Shown one piece after another: positions 39,401-49,724 of a stretch of DNA of 64,000 bases; the first letter of the stretch is position 1, and each line of letters starts with the position of its first letter. The position numbers and the translations under genes were made by a program. Source of the stretch: Pseudidiomarina indica (GTDB lineage Bacteria; Pseudomonadota; Gammaproteobacteria; Enterobacterales; Alteromonadaceae); the NCBI GenBank assembly GCA_029279945.1, contig JAJUHK010000002.1, positions 279,031-343,030 of the forward strand. The letters run 5' to 3'. The notes beneath the pieces were generated by a model. It had not been told where the DNA came from. It made no database searches and saw only the letters and a program-made list of their open reading frames with translations.

Positions 39401-40552
39401 CTAGACCATTGGTTTAGTGACGTTTCCATGGCGCCCTGCGCGGTTGAAAATACTGGTGATGCGCGCGGAGCGAACGATCAACCAGGTCATGCCAAACAGC
39501 GCAAGCCCTAAGAACACTGCCAACCATCTGTTATAAACTGTCGCTGAATAGATACCACCGTTACCTACAGGTACAGGTTCTAGGGGGACCAGCGGCAACC
39601 CATAACGCTCAGCCATGTTTTTTACGCCAGAGAAGTGAATACCGGGAATATTCTCCTGTAAGAAATAGCCCATCACGGTGTCCACTGCAAACGCGCGTGC
39701 CGGTGCATCGTGCTGTAAACCTGAGCGAAATAAATCATCAATCCCCGGCGGGCCAACAATGGTGGCGCCGCCACCAACGTTCACAAAAGCTTGATAATGC
39801 CGTTCGGCTGAGTATTCACGGAAAATTGCGATTCTATTGGCCACCGCCTCTTGATAATTGGCGGGCTCAAGCAAGGGAATGCCGGCTCGCTGAATACTTT
39901 CACGCAACGACTGGATACCTTCACGTGGCATTCCCACACCGCGATCTTCAATGCCACCAATAGAAGCATACACGGATTTCAATGAGATGACGCCAGCACG
40001 GCGCAGCTCTCGCTCCATATCTAACCAAGCAAGTTCGGGGACATTCGCGCCCCATTGCGACGAAGAGGCTGACGCAATAATCACCGCATCAGCACCTAAG
40101 GCTTCGATGGCTGAGTATACGGCTAAGTTCAGGGCGGGAAACGAGCCCGATACTGTCACCGCCACTAAATCGCCTTCTTGCACCCCAGCATCGGCTAATA
40201 ATTTTACCGCGACCGCCGCCCAGTTAGGGTTCACTGTTGTTTGTTTGGCTTGACGACCACCTTGGTTGGTAGTGATTATCGAGTTTTCTAAGCCAATTAA
40301 ACCACTGCGCTGGGGGTCAAATTCTGGGTTAATCGGAGCAATGCGAGCCCGCAGTGGCTTAATAACATCCATCCCCTCACGCATAATTTTAGCGGCATTC
40401 ACCATAGTGGCGTAATTTTTCTCGACGGTTGGGTCACGTTGACGCAAGTTTTCCGCCATTAATAACGCTACCACAGCGATCCCAATCAAAAACACTTGTC
40501 CCCAGAGTGGCACTCCCGATGAGCGCCAGTAAATTTTGGTGAACTTACTCAT
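39401..40552 (-). CDS. pgsW: PgsW-like poly-gamma-glutamate system protein
   Basis: 383 residues. N-terminal membrane helix (about 17-34, WGQVFLIGIAVVALLMA), a large extracytoplasmic domain with conserved-looking segments (GDLVAVTVSGSFPALNLAVYSA, ASASSSQWGANVPELAW, VNVGGGATIVG), and a C-terminal membrane helix followed by basic residues. The composition and position after pgsB-pgsC match the poly-gamma-glutamate system protein family. Its role in the pathway is not established. Ends the pgsBCW operon; the S8 protease follows on the same strand after about 125 nt. Confidence 0.78.
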   Translation of the reverse strand: MSKFTKIYWRSSGVPLWGQVFLIGIAVVALLMAENLRQRDPTVEKNYATMVNAAKIMREGMDVIKPLRARIAPINPEFDPQRSGLIGLENSIITTNQGGRQAKQTTVNPNWAAVAVKLLADAGVQEGDLVAVTVSGSFPALNLAVYSAIEALGADAVIIASASSSQWGANVPELAWLDMERELRRAGVISLKSVYASIGGIEDRGVGMPREGIQSLRESIQRAGIPLLEPANYQEAVANRIAIFREYSAERHYQAFVNVGGGATIVGPPGIDDLFRSGLQHDAPARAFAVDTVMGYFLQENIPGIHFSGVKNMAERYGLPLVPLEPVPVGNGGIYSATVYNRWLAVFLGLALFGMTWLIVRSARITSIFNRAGRHGNVTKPMV

Positions 40553-40581
40553 TCTTCTGCTCTCCTAGTCACGGCACTCAC

Positions 40582-41157
40582 TTACCAACCTGGCATGGTA
40601 AAAGCACGGCTGGCCTCATACATTTGCAATGCTTCTGGCATCAGGGCAATCAAGGCCAAGCGCACCAATACTGCTGTCACCGCCAAGCCGCACAAAGTTT
40701 GCAGTACCCCTTGGCGTTCAAACCAAATCGCAATCAACCCTGGAATAATGTAGCCAATGATGCTGCTTTCCATCACCGCCATCATCAAGCTTGACTCAAG
40801 GGTTTGCACATGAGCCTCTGCATTGTCGGCACCGGCAACCATTTGCAGATCCATCCAGGTGAATAAATGGCCGAGCAATAAATCGAGCAAACCTGCAACA
40901 ATATAGCCCGTTAGAATCATGATGATGGTTTGTCGACGGCCATAAACAATGACAAAACTGGAGACAATTTTGACCACCAAATAAGTGATAAAAGCTGCAA
41001 TTAACGTGAGTGATAAACTTAATGGCTCAGTGAGTTGCAACGCCACATAACCTGGCACCACCAAGCCGCCGGCAGCTAACCCTAAGGTTGTGGTTAGCAA
41101 CAAGGTAAAAAACAACCCAATGCCAATGGCTACAGCAAGAATGTTGAGCGCTATCAT
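40582..41157 (-). CDS. pgsC: PgsC-like poly-gamma-glutamate synthesis membrane protein
   Basis: 191 residues, with five or six hydrophobic segments and almost no soluble part; opening region LGLAAGGLVVPGYVALQL is typical of PgsC/CapC. Works with the PgsB ligase at the membrane to polymerise glutamate. The start overlaps the pgsB stop by 4 nt. Confidence 0.85.
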   Translation of the reverse strand: MIALNILAVAIGIGLFFTLLLTTTLGLAAGGLVVPGYVALQLTEPLSLSLTLIAAFITYLVVKIVSSFVIVYGRRQTIIMILTGYIVAGLLDLLLGHLFTWMDLQMVAGADNAEAHVQTLESSLMMAVMESSIIGYIIPGLIAIWFERQGVLQTLCGLAVTAVLVRLALIALMPEALQMYEASRAFTMPGW

Positions 41158-42359
41158 ACGTCTTCCTTAGTCATTGCTCGGTTATGGAAAAAGCGCGCGA
41201 TTTCCTCGCCGCCACCGTGAATGTTACACATGCCCACAATCAGCGCATTGCCAAGCGATTGTTCGAGCAGCACTTCGGTGATTTCTGTCATTTCGGCCCC
41301 TTCCATCACCATGATTTTGTCAGGATCAAGCCCGTGCTTGGTGACTTCTCGAACAAAAATAAAAGAACCCGAGCCGATCACCATCACTTTGTCTGCAGGC
41401 GTCCATTGCACCACAGCTTCTGCCATCTGCGCCGACCGATGGGGCCGATCGGCGCGACAGTTAATTAGCATCATAGTGCGCCGGCCTGCGCCATGCTTGG
41501 CCACCATGTTTTCCCAAATGCGCCCCGTAGATTCAGGGTCATTCGCGGCAAACGCGTTGACAAAAACCAAATCACGTTCAAAGTAGCGCACATGCATCAC
41601 CTGCATGGCGCCAGTTTCTGGCTCAAGCGCAATCATACCCTGCAACGCTTGCTCACGATCCACACCAATAAACTCACAGACTTTCAGCGCAAGCGCCACG
41701 TTTTCAGCATGCTCAGCGTAATTAAATTGCGCCAGCACCGCGTCTGGAATAGCGGCTGCTTCCTCATCAGTTACTGCATGCAGTTGGCTGCCGCGGTCTT
41801 GGCAGGTTTCTTGAAACACATCGAGTAAATCGCGCTCAGCGGTAAATAGATGTCCATGCACTGGCGTACTCCCGGCCAACGCTAATGCCACATCGCGTTC
41901 ACCGGGCCCCATAACATCAAGATGGTCAGCGCGAGCATTAGTAATAACCCCCACGGTAGAGCGCACCATGCGTAATTCACATAAACTTTGATATTGCGGT
42001 TGCAGCGCCATACATTCCACCACTACGGCTTCAGGTTTGAGGCTTGCCATGCGTTTGAGCATCCGCATCTGCTCAATAATGTTGGCACCACTAATACGAT
42101 AGATGGGAAATTCACGCCCTTCCGGATCGGTCATGGCCGCTGCTGAGCCCGTGGTTTTTGCACAGACGCGCATGCCACCGCCGCGCAGGCCAGCCGCAAT
42201 CAATCGGGTCACACTGGTTTTGCCTCGGGTGCCATTGACATGCACGCGGATGGGGATGGTACGAAGGAGAATACGATGTTGAATAGCTTCAAACGCGCCT
42301 GCTGCGACTAACACCAGCCACAGCAGCATCACAATACTTAGCAACATGGGTATCGACAT
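41154..42359 (-). CDS. pgsB: PgsB-like poly-gamma-glutamate synthase
   Basis: Mur-ligase-like amide ligase that activates glutamate with ATP to build poly-gamma-glutamate. 401 residues: N-terminal membrane helix (about 5-22) and the P-loop HVNGTRGKTSVTRL with Gly43-Ser49, as in CapB/PgsB. Further segments VVECMALQPQYQSL and VITNARADHLDVMG match the family. First gene of pgsB-pgsC-pgsW. No pgsA/capA or depolymerase gene is seen nearby. Confidence 0.88.
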   Translation of the reverse strand: MSIPMLLSIVMLLWLVLVAAGAFEAIQHRILLRTIPIRVHVNGTRGKTSVTRLIAAGLRGGGMRVCAKTTGSAAAMTDPEGREFPIYRISGANIIEQMRMLKRMASLKPEAVVVECMALQPQYQSLCELRMVRSTVGVITNARADHLDVMGPGERDVALALAGSTPVHGHLFTAERDLLDVFQETCQDRGSQLHAVTDEEAAAIPDAVLAQFNYAEHAENVALALKVCEFIGVDREQALQGMIALEPETGAMQVMHVRYFERDLVFVNAFAANDPESTGRIWENMVAKHGAGRRTMMLINCRADRPHRSAQMAEAVVQWTPADKVMVIGSGSFIFVREVTKHGLDPDKIMVMEGAEMTEITEVLLEQSLGNALIVGMCNIHGGGEEIARFFHNRAMTKEDV

Positions 42360-42437
42360 AATTTGGCCTTGAAAGTGTACATCATCAACGTAAGTGTATG
42401 TAACTTATAGACCAAAAAATCGAAATTAACGAGAACT

Positions 42438-45137
42438 TTACAACTCTTTCAAGGGGACGGGCCGACCAATATAATAGCCCTGCATGTAATCACAGCCCAT
42501 TTCTGTCACAAATTCCGCTTGCTGCGGCGTTTCGACACCCTCTGCTACCACTTCAAAATTAAGGCTTTGTGCAATTTTGATGACCGCACTGATTAATACA
42601 CGGTCAGAGCGATGGGTGCCGATTCCCGCTACAAACATACGGTCGATTTTAATCTTATCAACGGGTAGCTTTTTCAGATAACTCAATGACGAAAAGCCAG
42701 TCCCAAAATCATCAATCGCAATCGAAATATTCTTCTCGCGCAGTTTCTTTAATACCGCCACGGCGTAGTCGGTATTATCCATCAAAATACTTTCGGTGAG
42801 CTCAAGTTCCAACCATTCAGGCTTGCAGCCTGTTTCCGCTAAGGTCTGTTCGAGAAATGGGGTGAATTCAGTGCGGTTAAAGTGCAAGGTCGACAAATTC
42901 ACAGCCACTTTGACGGGGCCTTCAACTTCCTGCAAATACACCGCCGTCTCACAAGCGCGACGGAACACCCACTCACTGAGCGGAATAATCTGGCCCGTCA
43001 TTTCTGCTAACGAAATAAACTCAGCTGGTGAAACATACTTGCCTGGCTCGTGCTCCCATCGCAACAGCGCTTCATACCCCATAGTCGCACCATCATGGCA
43101 GCGCACAATTGGCTGGTAGTGCAAGGTGAGTTGATTGTGTTCGATGGCTTCTTGCAAACTAGATCGCATCGCGGCCGATGCTTTGAGCTGCAAACTCAGA
43201 CTTTCATGATAGGTCTGCACATGGTTATGCCCTAAACGTTTCGCTTGGTGCATCGCCATGTCAGCGTGTTGGATCAACTCCAGCGGCGTACGCTGCTCTT
43301 CCGATTGATGCGCCACCCCGATACTCGCGGTGAGGTAGATCTTGTGATGCATGATTCGATAAGGCTGTGCTACTGCTTCCAAAATTTCTCGGGTTATCTG
43401 CGCCACGGCTTCACCGTTACCATGCATTTTGGATGTCACTAGCAAGAACTCATCACCACCAAAGCGCGCCAGCGTACCTACGCCATGGGCGAGTTTCGTT
43501 AACCGATGTGCCAGCACCTGAAGTAAGCGGTCACCTACGTGTAACCCTAAGCTATCGTTGATGAGCGTAAACCCGTCGAGGTCAATAAACAGCACCGAGA
43601 GGTCACGCTTATGATGGAACCGATCGGCAATGGTATTCTCAATGGTGGTACGGTTGTACAGCCCGGTTAGTGCATCATGTTCGGCTTGAAAACGTAATTG
43701 CCGCCCTTGAATCACCAACTCACGGTTACGCTCCACCGTCAGCGACATAAAGAGCACAATAATGATACCCGCCACACTGATCAGCACTTGCAGTAGCGCT
43801 CGCGACTGCAAATCAGACAAATCATAAATAAAGGCATACACGGGTCGCGGTATCATATGGTCGGTCACCATTTGGCTTTGGTGCAAAAATAACGCGTGAT
43901 TATTGAGATAATTCAAGGTTTCTTGGGTCACCCAATGGCCCGATTGATCCATCAATAATTCGTCAGTGACCGCAATGTACGTATAAATAGGAGAACGCAG
44001 CGACACCTGATTAGCCATCATGCGCGGAATATTCATCACGGCGAACATGCCCCAATGGCCTACCTCATATTTATCGCGGTCAAAAGCCACCGGCACATGC
44101 ACATATAAAACTGCGCCCTGTTCATGGTCTGGGTGCGAGCCGACCATCATTTGTACTTTATCGGTACGCGCAGGATCAAACTGCGAATTGAGCAGCTCAT
44201 TATCGATATAGTGTTGCCGGAAACGATGATCTGGCGACCGTGCTCGCTCCCACACTAAACTATCCATACGGCGCAAAATTAAGCTCTCAAGATAGCTCAC
44301 GTCTCGGAACACGGCATTCATGTCCAAGTCTATCATATCGTCGTGAATGCCGGGGGGATAGTGTTCCCAGCGCTCAGCCAAGCGCAGTAATAAATTCACC
44401 TGCTCGCGGCCCAGCACCGCACGGCTGGCGCTCACTGTTGAGGTCGCCTCGATACCGCGGGAGCGCACTTCTTGCATATCGTAATGGAATAGCATGACGC
44501 CCGATGTCGTGGCCACCACTAAGCCCAGCATCGCCAGCACGGTCGTTAGCCAACTCACCCGCGGTAATTCGCTTTCAGTTGCAGTACTAAGGTTCCAGAC
44601 GGCCGCGAACATTAACAGCATGAGTGAGGCGCCGATAAGGCTCCCCGTTGGATGTCGGGCCAATAGCGGCAAGGAATAATTAAAGTGCAGCAGAATAATA
44701 GCAAACGTGGCAACAGCAGCTACGCCAGCCACAATATATTGCAGCCTTACCGCCCACGGATATTTTAACCGAAGCGCTAACCACAGCCCCGTTATACCGA
44801 CAGCACAATAAATTGCGGGGTGGATTTGTAGGTCGTATGTTTCGAAGAGCCCCCCCATAAGGCCACTGATGGAGGCGAGTACAGCGAGAATAGCAAATGC
44901 GCGCGAAGTATGGGTTTGCCATTCGCTTTTGCGGCGGAGATCAAACAACAGAAGTGCAGCACCAATGGCCACGAGCCCGACAAGAAACGAGGTACCAAAG
45001 GGACGGTAAAGTTGTAATTGTGTTGGTTCTATCAACCGATAACATAAGATCACCAGGGCAGCAATTATCAATGAGGCGCTAAGCACCAAATTGACTACCG
45101 CCCTAGCCTGTTGATCCACTTGTATGATTCGCATCAC
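42438..45137 (-). CDS. Membrane GGDEF-EAL cyclic-di-GMP signalling protein
   Basis: 899 residues. N-terminal region with about seven membrane segments, then a sensor-like extracytoplasmic region and another helix near 455-475. The GGDEF domain has the intact motif RFGGDEFLLV, and the EAL domain has YEALLRWEH, the metal-site segments ELTESILM and DDFGTGFSSLSYLKKLPVDKIKID, and EGVET. Both active sites look complete, so it could synthesise or degrade c-di-GMP; many such hybrids are mainly phosphodiesterases. Start at 45137 or the next ATG at 45134. Confidence 0.93.
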   Translation of the reverse strand: MMRIIQVDQQARAVVNLVLSASLIIAALVILCYRLIEPTQLQLYRPFGTSFLVGLVAIGAALLLFDLRRKSEWQTHTSRAFAILAVLASISGLMGGLFETYDLQIHPAIYCAVGITGLWLALRLKYPWAVRLQYIVAGVAAVATFAIILLHFNYSLPLLARHPTGSLIGASLMLLMFAAVWNLSTATESELPRVSWLTTVLAMLGLVVATTSGVMLFHYDMQEVRSRGIEATSTVSASRAVLGREQVNLLLRLAERWEHYPPGIHDDMIDLDMNAVFRDVSYLESLILRRMDSLVWERARSPDHRFRQHYIDNELLNSQFDPARTDKVQMMVGSHPDHEQGAVLYVHVPVAFDRDKYEVGHWGMFAVMNIPRMMANQVSLRSPIYTYIAVTDELLMDQSGHWVTQETLNYLNNHALFLHQSQMVTDHMIPRPVYAFIYDLSDLQSRALLQVLISVAGIIIVLFMSLTVERNRELVIQGRQLRFQAEHDALTGLYNRTTIENTIADRFHHKRDLSVLFIDLDGFTLINDSLGLHVGDRLLQVLAHRLTKLAHGVGTLARFGGDEFLLVTSKMHGNGEAVAQITREILEAVAQPYRIMHHKIYLTASIGVAHQSEEQRTPLELIQHADMAMHQAKRLGHNHVQTYHESLSLQLKASAAMRSSLQEAIEHNQLTLHYQPIVRCHDGATMGYEALLRWEHEPGKYVSPAEFISLAEMTGQIIPLSEWVFRRACETAVYLQEVEGPVKVAVNLSTLHFNRTEFTPFLEQTLAETGCKPEWLELELTESILMDNTDYAVAVLKKLREKNISIAIDDFGTGFSSLSYLKKLPVDKIKIDRMFVAGIGTHRSDRVLISAVIKIAQSLNFEVVAEGVETPQQAEFVTEMGCDYMQGYYIGRPVPLKEL

Positions 45138-45222
45138 ACGGCCCCTGCGCTCTGTTATTTTTATTATTAGGTCAATATAACCATAACAGAACCGGAATAA
45201 CCAGCATTAAAGTGAAAATTTA

Positions 45223-45570
45223 TCAACTAGCAAGTAATTGTATTTTCAGTCGTTCTACAAATGAGGTTGCACGTGTGATCGTCCACTGGCGCCCTTTCCT
45301 ATCGCGGAAAACAACGTGGGTCACAATGGGTGCGCTATACATTTCATTCAATGCCCGCTTAATCGCAGAGCGGTTTGATTCTTGGCTAGGCACTCCTATA
45401 TCTGATAACTTTTCCGTACCATTAAATAACGAAATTTTCCGGCGCGAGCGAGGTTTTAGCTCTCGGGCGTCTTGTTGTTTTATTTGTGTATATTCTGAGC
45501 CGCTCACGTCCACTTTCTCCAATGTAGACTTACCTAAAATGTGATACCTAATAGCTATCATCCTTAACAT
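45223..45570 (-). CDS. Small hypothetical protein
   Basis: 115 residues, basic, with no recognised domain. Sequence composition looks protein-like (SGSEYTQIKQQDARELKPR, VFRDRKGRQWTITRATSFVERLK). A -10-like TATAAT on the minus strand lies just upstream (45593-45598), and an 8-bp dyad GCTATCAT/ATGATAGC (45557-45589) spans the start region. The rest of the gap from 45138 to 45675 shows nothing else. It could be a spurious frame. Confidence 0.45.
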   Translation of the reverse strand: MLRMIAIRYHILGKSTLEKVDVSGSEYTQIKQQDARELKPRSRRKISLFNGTEKLSDIGVPSQESNRSAIKRALNEMYSAPIVTHVVFRDRKGRQWTITRATSFVERLKIQLLAS

Positions 45571-45675
45571 AGTATTAAATGATAGCCTATAGATTATAAA
45601 ACAAAAATAAGATTTCTCATGACATCCATGTTAATTTGCAATATCAGCATGTTAAGAAAAGGTAGCAGGTGTTTT

Positions 45676-47052
45676 ATGAAAGTTCAGCAGCGTGTTGTGC
45701 ACCACGGCGCACATCAGGGTGTTACTGGCTCATGCCATGAATTCTTTTTTGCACCCAATGAATCAGTCCTTATTGACTGCGGCCAATTTCAAGGCAGCGA
45801 CGAGCTGACATTTGCCAGTGAGCGCAGTCGCACCCAAGCAATTGAGTTTCCAATTGAGCAGTTGGTCGGGCTCGTTATCACTCATTGCCATTTAGATCAC
45901 GTGGGGCGCTTACCCAATCTGTGGGCAAAAGGCTTCCGCAAGCCTATCTATTGCACCCGAGCCACCGCGAGCCTACTACCCATAGTGTTGAGTGATGCCA
46001 TGAAGGTAGCGAACTTCCCCGACCCAGATAAGGTGCTGGCAGGGATTCAACAATTACTTGAACCGATTCCCTACGAGGAGTGGTTCGACGTACATCAGCA
46101 CTGGCGGATGCGTTTTCGTAATGCAGGCCATATTATGGGCTCAGCCTATGTGGAGTTTGAACACCGCCAGCTGGCGCCGGGGCAAACCCTGCCCACCCGC
46201 GTCGTATTCTCTGGTGACTTAGGGTGTAAACACACGCCCCTACTGCCCGACCCTACGCCGCTGGAATATGCCGATTACCTCATTTTGGAAAGTACTTATG
46301 GTGATTCTGTACACGAACACCGCGAAGACCGGCAAACTCGTTTAAAGGCCACCATAAATAAGGCCTTTGCAGATGGCGGTACGGTGCTGATCCCGGCGTT
46401 TAGTATTGGTCGAACCCAGGAATTGTTGTACGAAATCGAGGACATTATTCATCATGAGCCAAGCTGGAAGCAGGTCACAGTAATTCTAGACTCACCGTTA
46501 GCCACACAATACACGCAACAGTATCGCCGCCTCAAACGGTTATGGGATGAAGAAGCCAAGGAGCGGCTCGCCGACAATCGCCATCCACTGAATTTTGATC
46601 GGCTGCATATCGTTGAAAGCCACCAGCAACACCTCGATATCATCGAGCTGCTGCGCACCAAGCATTATCCAGCCATTGTGATTGCCGCTAGCGGTATGTG
46701 CACCGGTGGGCGCATCGTAAATTATCTCAAAGCACTGATCGAACAGGAAATCACCGACATAATTTTTGTGGGCTATCAAGCAGAAGGCACACCCGGCCGC
46801 GATATTCTGACCTATGGTCCAAGGGGAGGTTATGTGGATTTAGACGGCCAGCGTTATACCATTAAAGCCAGTGTCTATCAGTTAGGTGGGTACAGCGCAC
46901 ACGCCGATCAGCCCGGCTTGCTTGAGTTCCTCGATACCCAAATCAAACCGGTTCATCATGTGCGCTTAGTGCATGGAGAGTTGCCCGCGAAAATGGCACT
47001 GCAAGAGGCCATCATAGCGAGCCAAAAAATTACCGGAAACGTAGTTATATAA
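45676..47052 (+). CDS. Beta-CASP metallo-beta-lactamase fold RNase-like protein
   Basis: 458 residues from ATG 45676, which has AGGTG 5 nt upstream; an in-frame start 57 bases earlier is less likely. Zinc-binding motif THCHLDHVGRLP with His70, His72, Asp74 and His75. The beta-CASP segment LIPAFSIGRTQELLYEI and motif AASGMCTGGRIVNYL identify the RNA-processing subgroup; the C-terminal HADQPGLLEF and VHGELPAKMAL follow. Likely an RNA nuclease; substrate unknown. Its stop is immediately next to the galE stop on the opposite strand. Confidence 0.9.
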   Translation: MKVQQRVVHHGAHQGVTGSCHEFFFAPNESVLIDCGQFQGSDELTFASERSRTQAIEFPIEQLVGLVITHCHLDHVGRLPNLWAKGFRKPIYCTRATASLLPIVLSDAMKVANFPDPDKVLAGIQQLLEPIPYEEWFDVHQHWRMRFRNAGHIMGSAYVEFEHRQLAPGQTLPTRVVFSGDLGCKHTPLLPDPTPLEYADYLILESTYGDSVHEHREDRQTRLKATINKAFADGGTVLIPAFSIGRTQELLYEIEDIIHHEPSWKQVTVILDSPLATQYTQQYRRLKRLWDEEAKERLADNRHPLNFDRLHIVESHQQHLDIIELLRTKHYPAIVIAASGMCTGGRIVNYLKALIEQEITDIIFVGYQAEGTPGRDILTYGPRGGYVDLDGQRYTIKASVYQLGGYSAHADQPGLLEFLDTQIKPVHHVRLVHGELPAKMALQEAIIASQKITGNVVI

Positions 47053-48069
47053 TTAGGCTTGACGATAACCATTGGGGTTTTGGTGTTGCCACCGCCACGC
47101 ATCCGCCATCATTTCTGCAAGGCCGCGCGTTGCACGCCACCCCAATATCTGCTCAGCGGAGCTTGGGTCGGCATAGCACACGGCAATATCACCAGGGCGG
47201 CGGGCCACAATTTGGTACGGTACCGAGCGCCCCGACGCGGCTTCAAAGGCCTGCACCATTTCAAGTACAGAATACCCGTTACCGGTACCTAAGTTCACCG
47301 CCGTAAAGCCTGAGCGCTGCGGCAATTGGTTCAGCGCCGCTAAATGCCCTAGCGCCAAATCAACAACATGAATGTAATCACGTACGCCAGTGCCATCAGG
47401 GGTTGGGTAATCGTTACCAAACACGCTGAGCTGTGCTAACCGCCCCACTGCCACTTGGGAAATATACGGTAATAGGTTGTTCGGAATATCGTTCGGATCT
47501 TCACCAATTAGACCAGAGGCATGGGCGCCCACGGGGTTAAAGTAACGCAACACAAACACCGACCAGTCAGCATCAGCCACACATAAATCAGCTAGAATGC
47601 GCTCCACCATATACTTTGACGTGCCATAAGGGTTGGTAGTACCACCAGTTGGGAAATCTTCTCGAATAGGAACAGTTGCTGGGTCGCCATAAACGGTCGC
47701 TGAGGAACTAAACACAAACTTCTTCACCCTATGCGCAGCCATCACCTGCAACAGGTTTAAGGTACCTTGCACATTGGTTTCATAGTAAGCCAAGGGCTTG
47801 GCAACACTCTCACCGACTGCTTTTAAGCCGGCAAAATGAATCACCGCCGTAATCGCATAATCTGTGAACATTTGCTGCAAGCAGGCGGTATCACGCACAT
47901 CGCCGTGTATAAATGGCACAGCTTTACCCGTAATTTGCTCAACCCGGCGCAAGCTCTCCGGCGAGCTATTACAAAAGTTATCTAACACCACGACTGACTG
48001 GCCGCTATTGAGCAGCTCAACCACCGTATGAGAACCAATATAACCTGCACCACCTGTGACTAAAATCAT
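47053..48069 (-). CDS. galE: UDP-glucose 4-epimerase
   Basis: Interconverts UDP-glucose and UDP-galactose (or the N-acetyl forms). 338 residues; short-chain dehydrogenase fold with NAD motif [11 protein letters not shown] at 4-14 and the active-site YGTSKYMVE with the catalytic Tyr and Lys. Fits supply of UDP-sugars to the polysaccharide genes to the right. Convergent with the beta-CASP gene and divergent from the phospholipase D gene. Confidence 0.96.
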   Translation of the reverse strand: MILVTGGAGYIGSHTVVELLNSGQSVVVLDNFCNSSPESLRRVEQITGKAVPFIHGDVRDTACLQQMFTDYAITAVIHFAGLKAVGESVAKPLAYYETNVQGTLNLLQVMAAHRVKKFVFSSSATVYGDPATVPIREDFPTGGTTNPYGTSKYMVERILADLCVADADWSVFVLRYFNPVGAHASGLIGEDPNDIPNNLLPYISQVAVGRLAQLSVFGNDYPTPDGTGVRDYIHVVDLALGHLAALNQLPQRSGFTAVNLGTGNGYSVLEMVQAFEAASGRSVPYQIVARRPGDIAVCYADPSSAEQILGWRATRGLAEMMADAWRWQHQNPNGYRQA

Positions 48070-48160
48070 CTCATTTCCCTTGCTGAGTGAACGACGTGTC
48101 GATATATGTTAGCAATATGGTATAACTACACAAGTTTAAATTAACGCAGAGCCTATAACC

Positions 48161-49708
48161 TTGTTACAACTTACGCACCCGATATCACAACTCGTGCTGG
48201 TGTTAGTCAGCCTGCTGTGTACCACTGGCTGCGCCAGCTTGCCCGATCTTGCCAAGCGGCACAGCAGCTATGCGGTGATGCCAGAGCAGACTGAACACAC
48301 GCAGCTGGGGCGATTTATTAGTGGCGCTTTTCAGATTGCTGATGAACAACAGCCACGCATCAATGCGGGCGTGGCGGTGCTCGATGAAGCTGAAGCTTCA
48401 CTTATTACCCGCCTCATGCTGATTCAACATGCTGAACGCAGTATTGATATTCAATATTATATTTGGCGCGATGACACCTCTGGCCTACTGATGTTGCAAG
48501 CGTTGCAGCAGGCAGCCGACCGTGGGGTACGCGTGCGCTTGTTACTGGATGACATCCACAGCACCGCCATCACCCCATATCTACACCAGCTAAACACGCA
48601 CCCCAATGCCGAAGTACGGCTGGTGAACCCGTTTATGCCACGCGGGGCTTTAGTGTGGGGATTTTTAACTGATTTTGACCGCGCCAACCGCCGCATGCAT
48701 AACAAATCACTGACAGTCGATAGTCAAGCGTCGATTGTAGGGGGGCGCAACATCGGCAACGATTACTTCCTGCGCGGGCACACGGATATTTTATTCTCAG
48801 ACATGGATTTACTGGCCGTTGGCCCCATTGTGCGGGATATTTCAGTGCGTTTTGATTTGTACTGGAACAGTGATTCTGCCTACCCGCTAGAACTGCTGGA
48901 AGCCGCGCCCGCAACTGCGCCACGCCTACCAACAATCGATTATCAGCCACAGGTGCCTAGCCTGCAGGAGTTTTTTAGTCATACCCAATGGTATGGCGTG
49001 CAGGCGATTGTGGTGACTGATTCACCCAGCAAACTACTTGGTGATGCCGCCCCTGAGGAACTTATCACCCATAAATTTAAAATTGTATTGGCCGAGCCAC
49101 AGCAGGAAGTGCTGCTCGTATCGCCCTATTTTATTCCCAGCGAGGCATTGATTCAGGCGCTGACAGATTTAGTTCATGCGGGCGTGTCCGTGCACATCCT
49201 CACCAATGCTTTTGCAACCAACGATGTGGCCTTGGTGCACTCTGGTTATGCAAAGCATCGTAAAGCGCTGCTGCGAGCAGGAGTACGGCTATTTGAACTC
49301 AAACCCAGTGCTATTGCCAACCCGTTAGTAAACGATGATGAAGGTGAGGAGTTAACGTTTTCCAGTGTCTCGGCCAGTAGCCTGCATGCAAAAACCTTTA
49401 TTATTGACCGCGACCGTGTATTCGTGGGCTCATTCAACTTCGACCCACGCTCGGTTCACTTAAATACCGAACTGGGGTTGGTGGTGATTAGTGACACTCT
49501 TGCTGAGCGCATGGCAGAAACCTTTATCGCTAATACACCCGGGCAGGCCTATGAAGTGGTGTTAAACGAGAAGAACCGGTTGGAATGGATTGAACGCGAT
49601 CGTGCTGGTGACGTTATTCGTGTGCATGCTATCGAGCCAGAAACCAGTTGGTTCCAACGCCTTGCTATCGGGTTCTTCTCGTTCTTACCCATAGATTCGT
49701 TGTTGTAA
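48161..49708 (+). CDS. Phospholipase D family lipoprotein (ClsC-like)
   Basis: 515 residues, starting at TTG 48161. Lipoprotein signal peptide with lipobox CTTGC, Cys at 24. Two HKD motifs: HNKSLTVD with His180, and HAKTFIID with His409, each followed by the GG/GS and N residues of the family. Most like cardiolipin synthase C (YmdC), which joins phospholipids in the envelope; a lipoprotein form of that enzyme is the simplest reading. Confidence 0.9.
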   Translation: MLQLTHPISQLVLVLVSLLCTTGCASLPDLAKRHSSYAVMPEQTEHTQLGRFISGAFQIADEQQPRINAGVAVLDEAEASLITRLMLIQHAERSIDIQYYIWRDDTSGLLMLQALQQAADRGVRVRLLLDDIHSTAITPYLHQLNTHPNAEVRLVNPFMPRGALVWGFLTDFDRANRRMHNKSLTVDSQASIVGGRNIGNDYFLRGHTDILFSDMDLLAVGPIVRDISVRFDLYWNSDSAYPLELLEAAPATAPRLPTIDYQPQVPSLQEFFSHTQWYGVQAIVVTDSPSKLLGDAAPEELITHKFKIVLAEPQQEVLLVSPYFIPSEALIQALTDLVHAGVSVHILTNAFATNDVALVHSGYAKHRKALLRAGVRLFELKPSAIANPLVNDDEGEELTFSSVSASSLHAKTFIIDRDRVFVGSFNFDPRSVHLNTELGLVVISDTLAERMAETFIANTPGQAYEVVLNEKNRLEWIERDRAGDVIRVHAIEPETSWFQRLAIGFFSFLPIDSLL

Positions 49709-49724
49709 CACGAGGCATCACGCA

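Noticed and set aside
45619..45675. Longer N-terminus for the beta-CASP protein
   Set aside because: The added residues do not match the family start, and the ribosome site fits ATG 45676.
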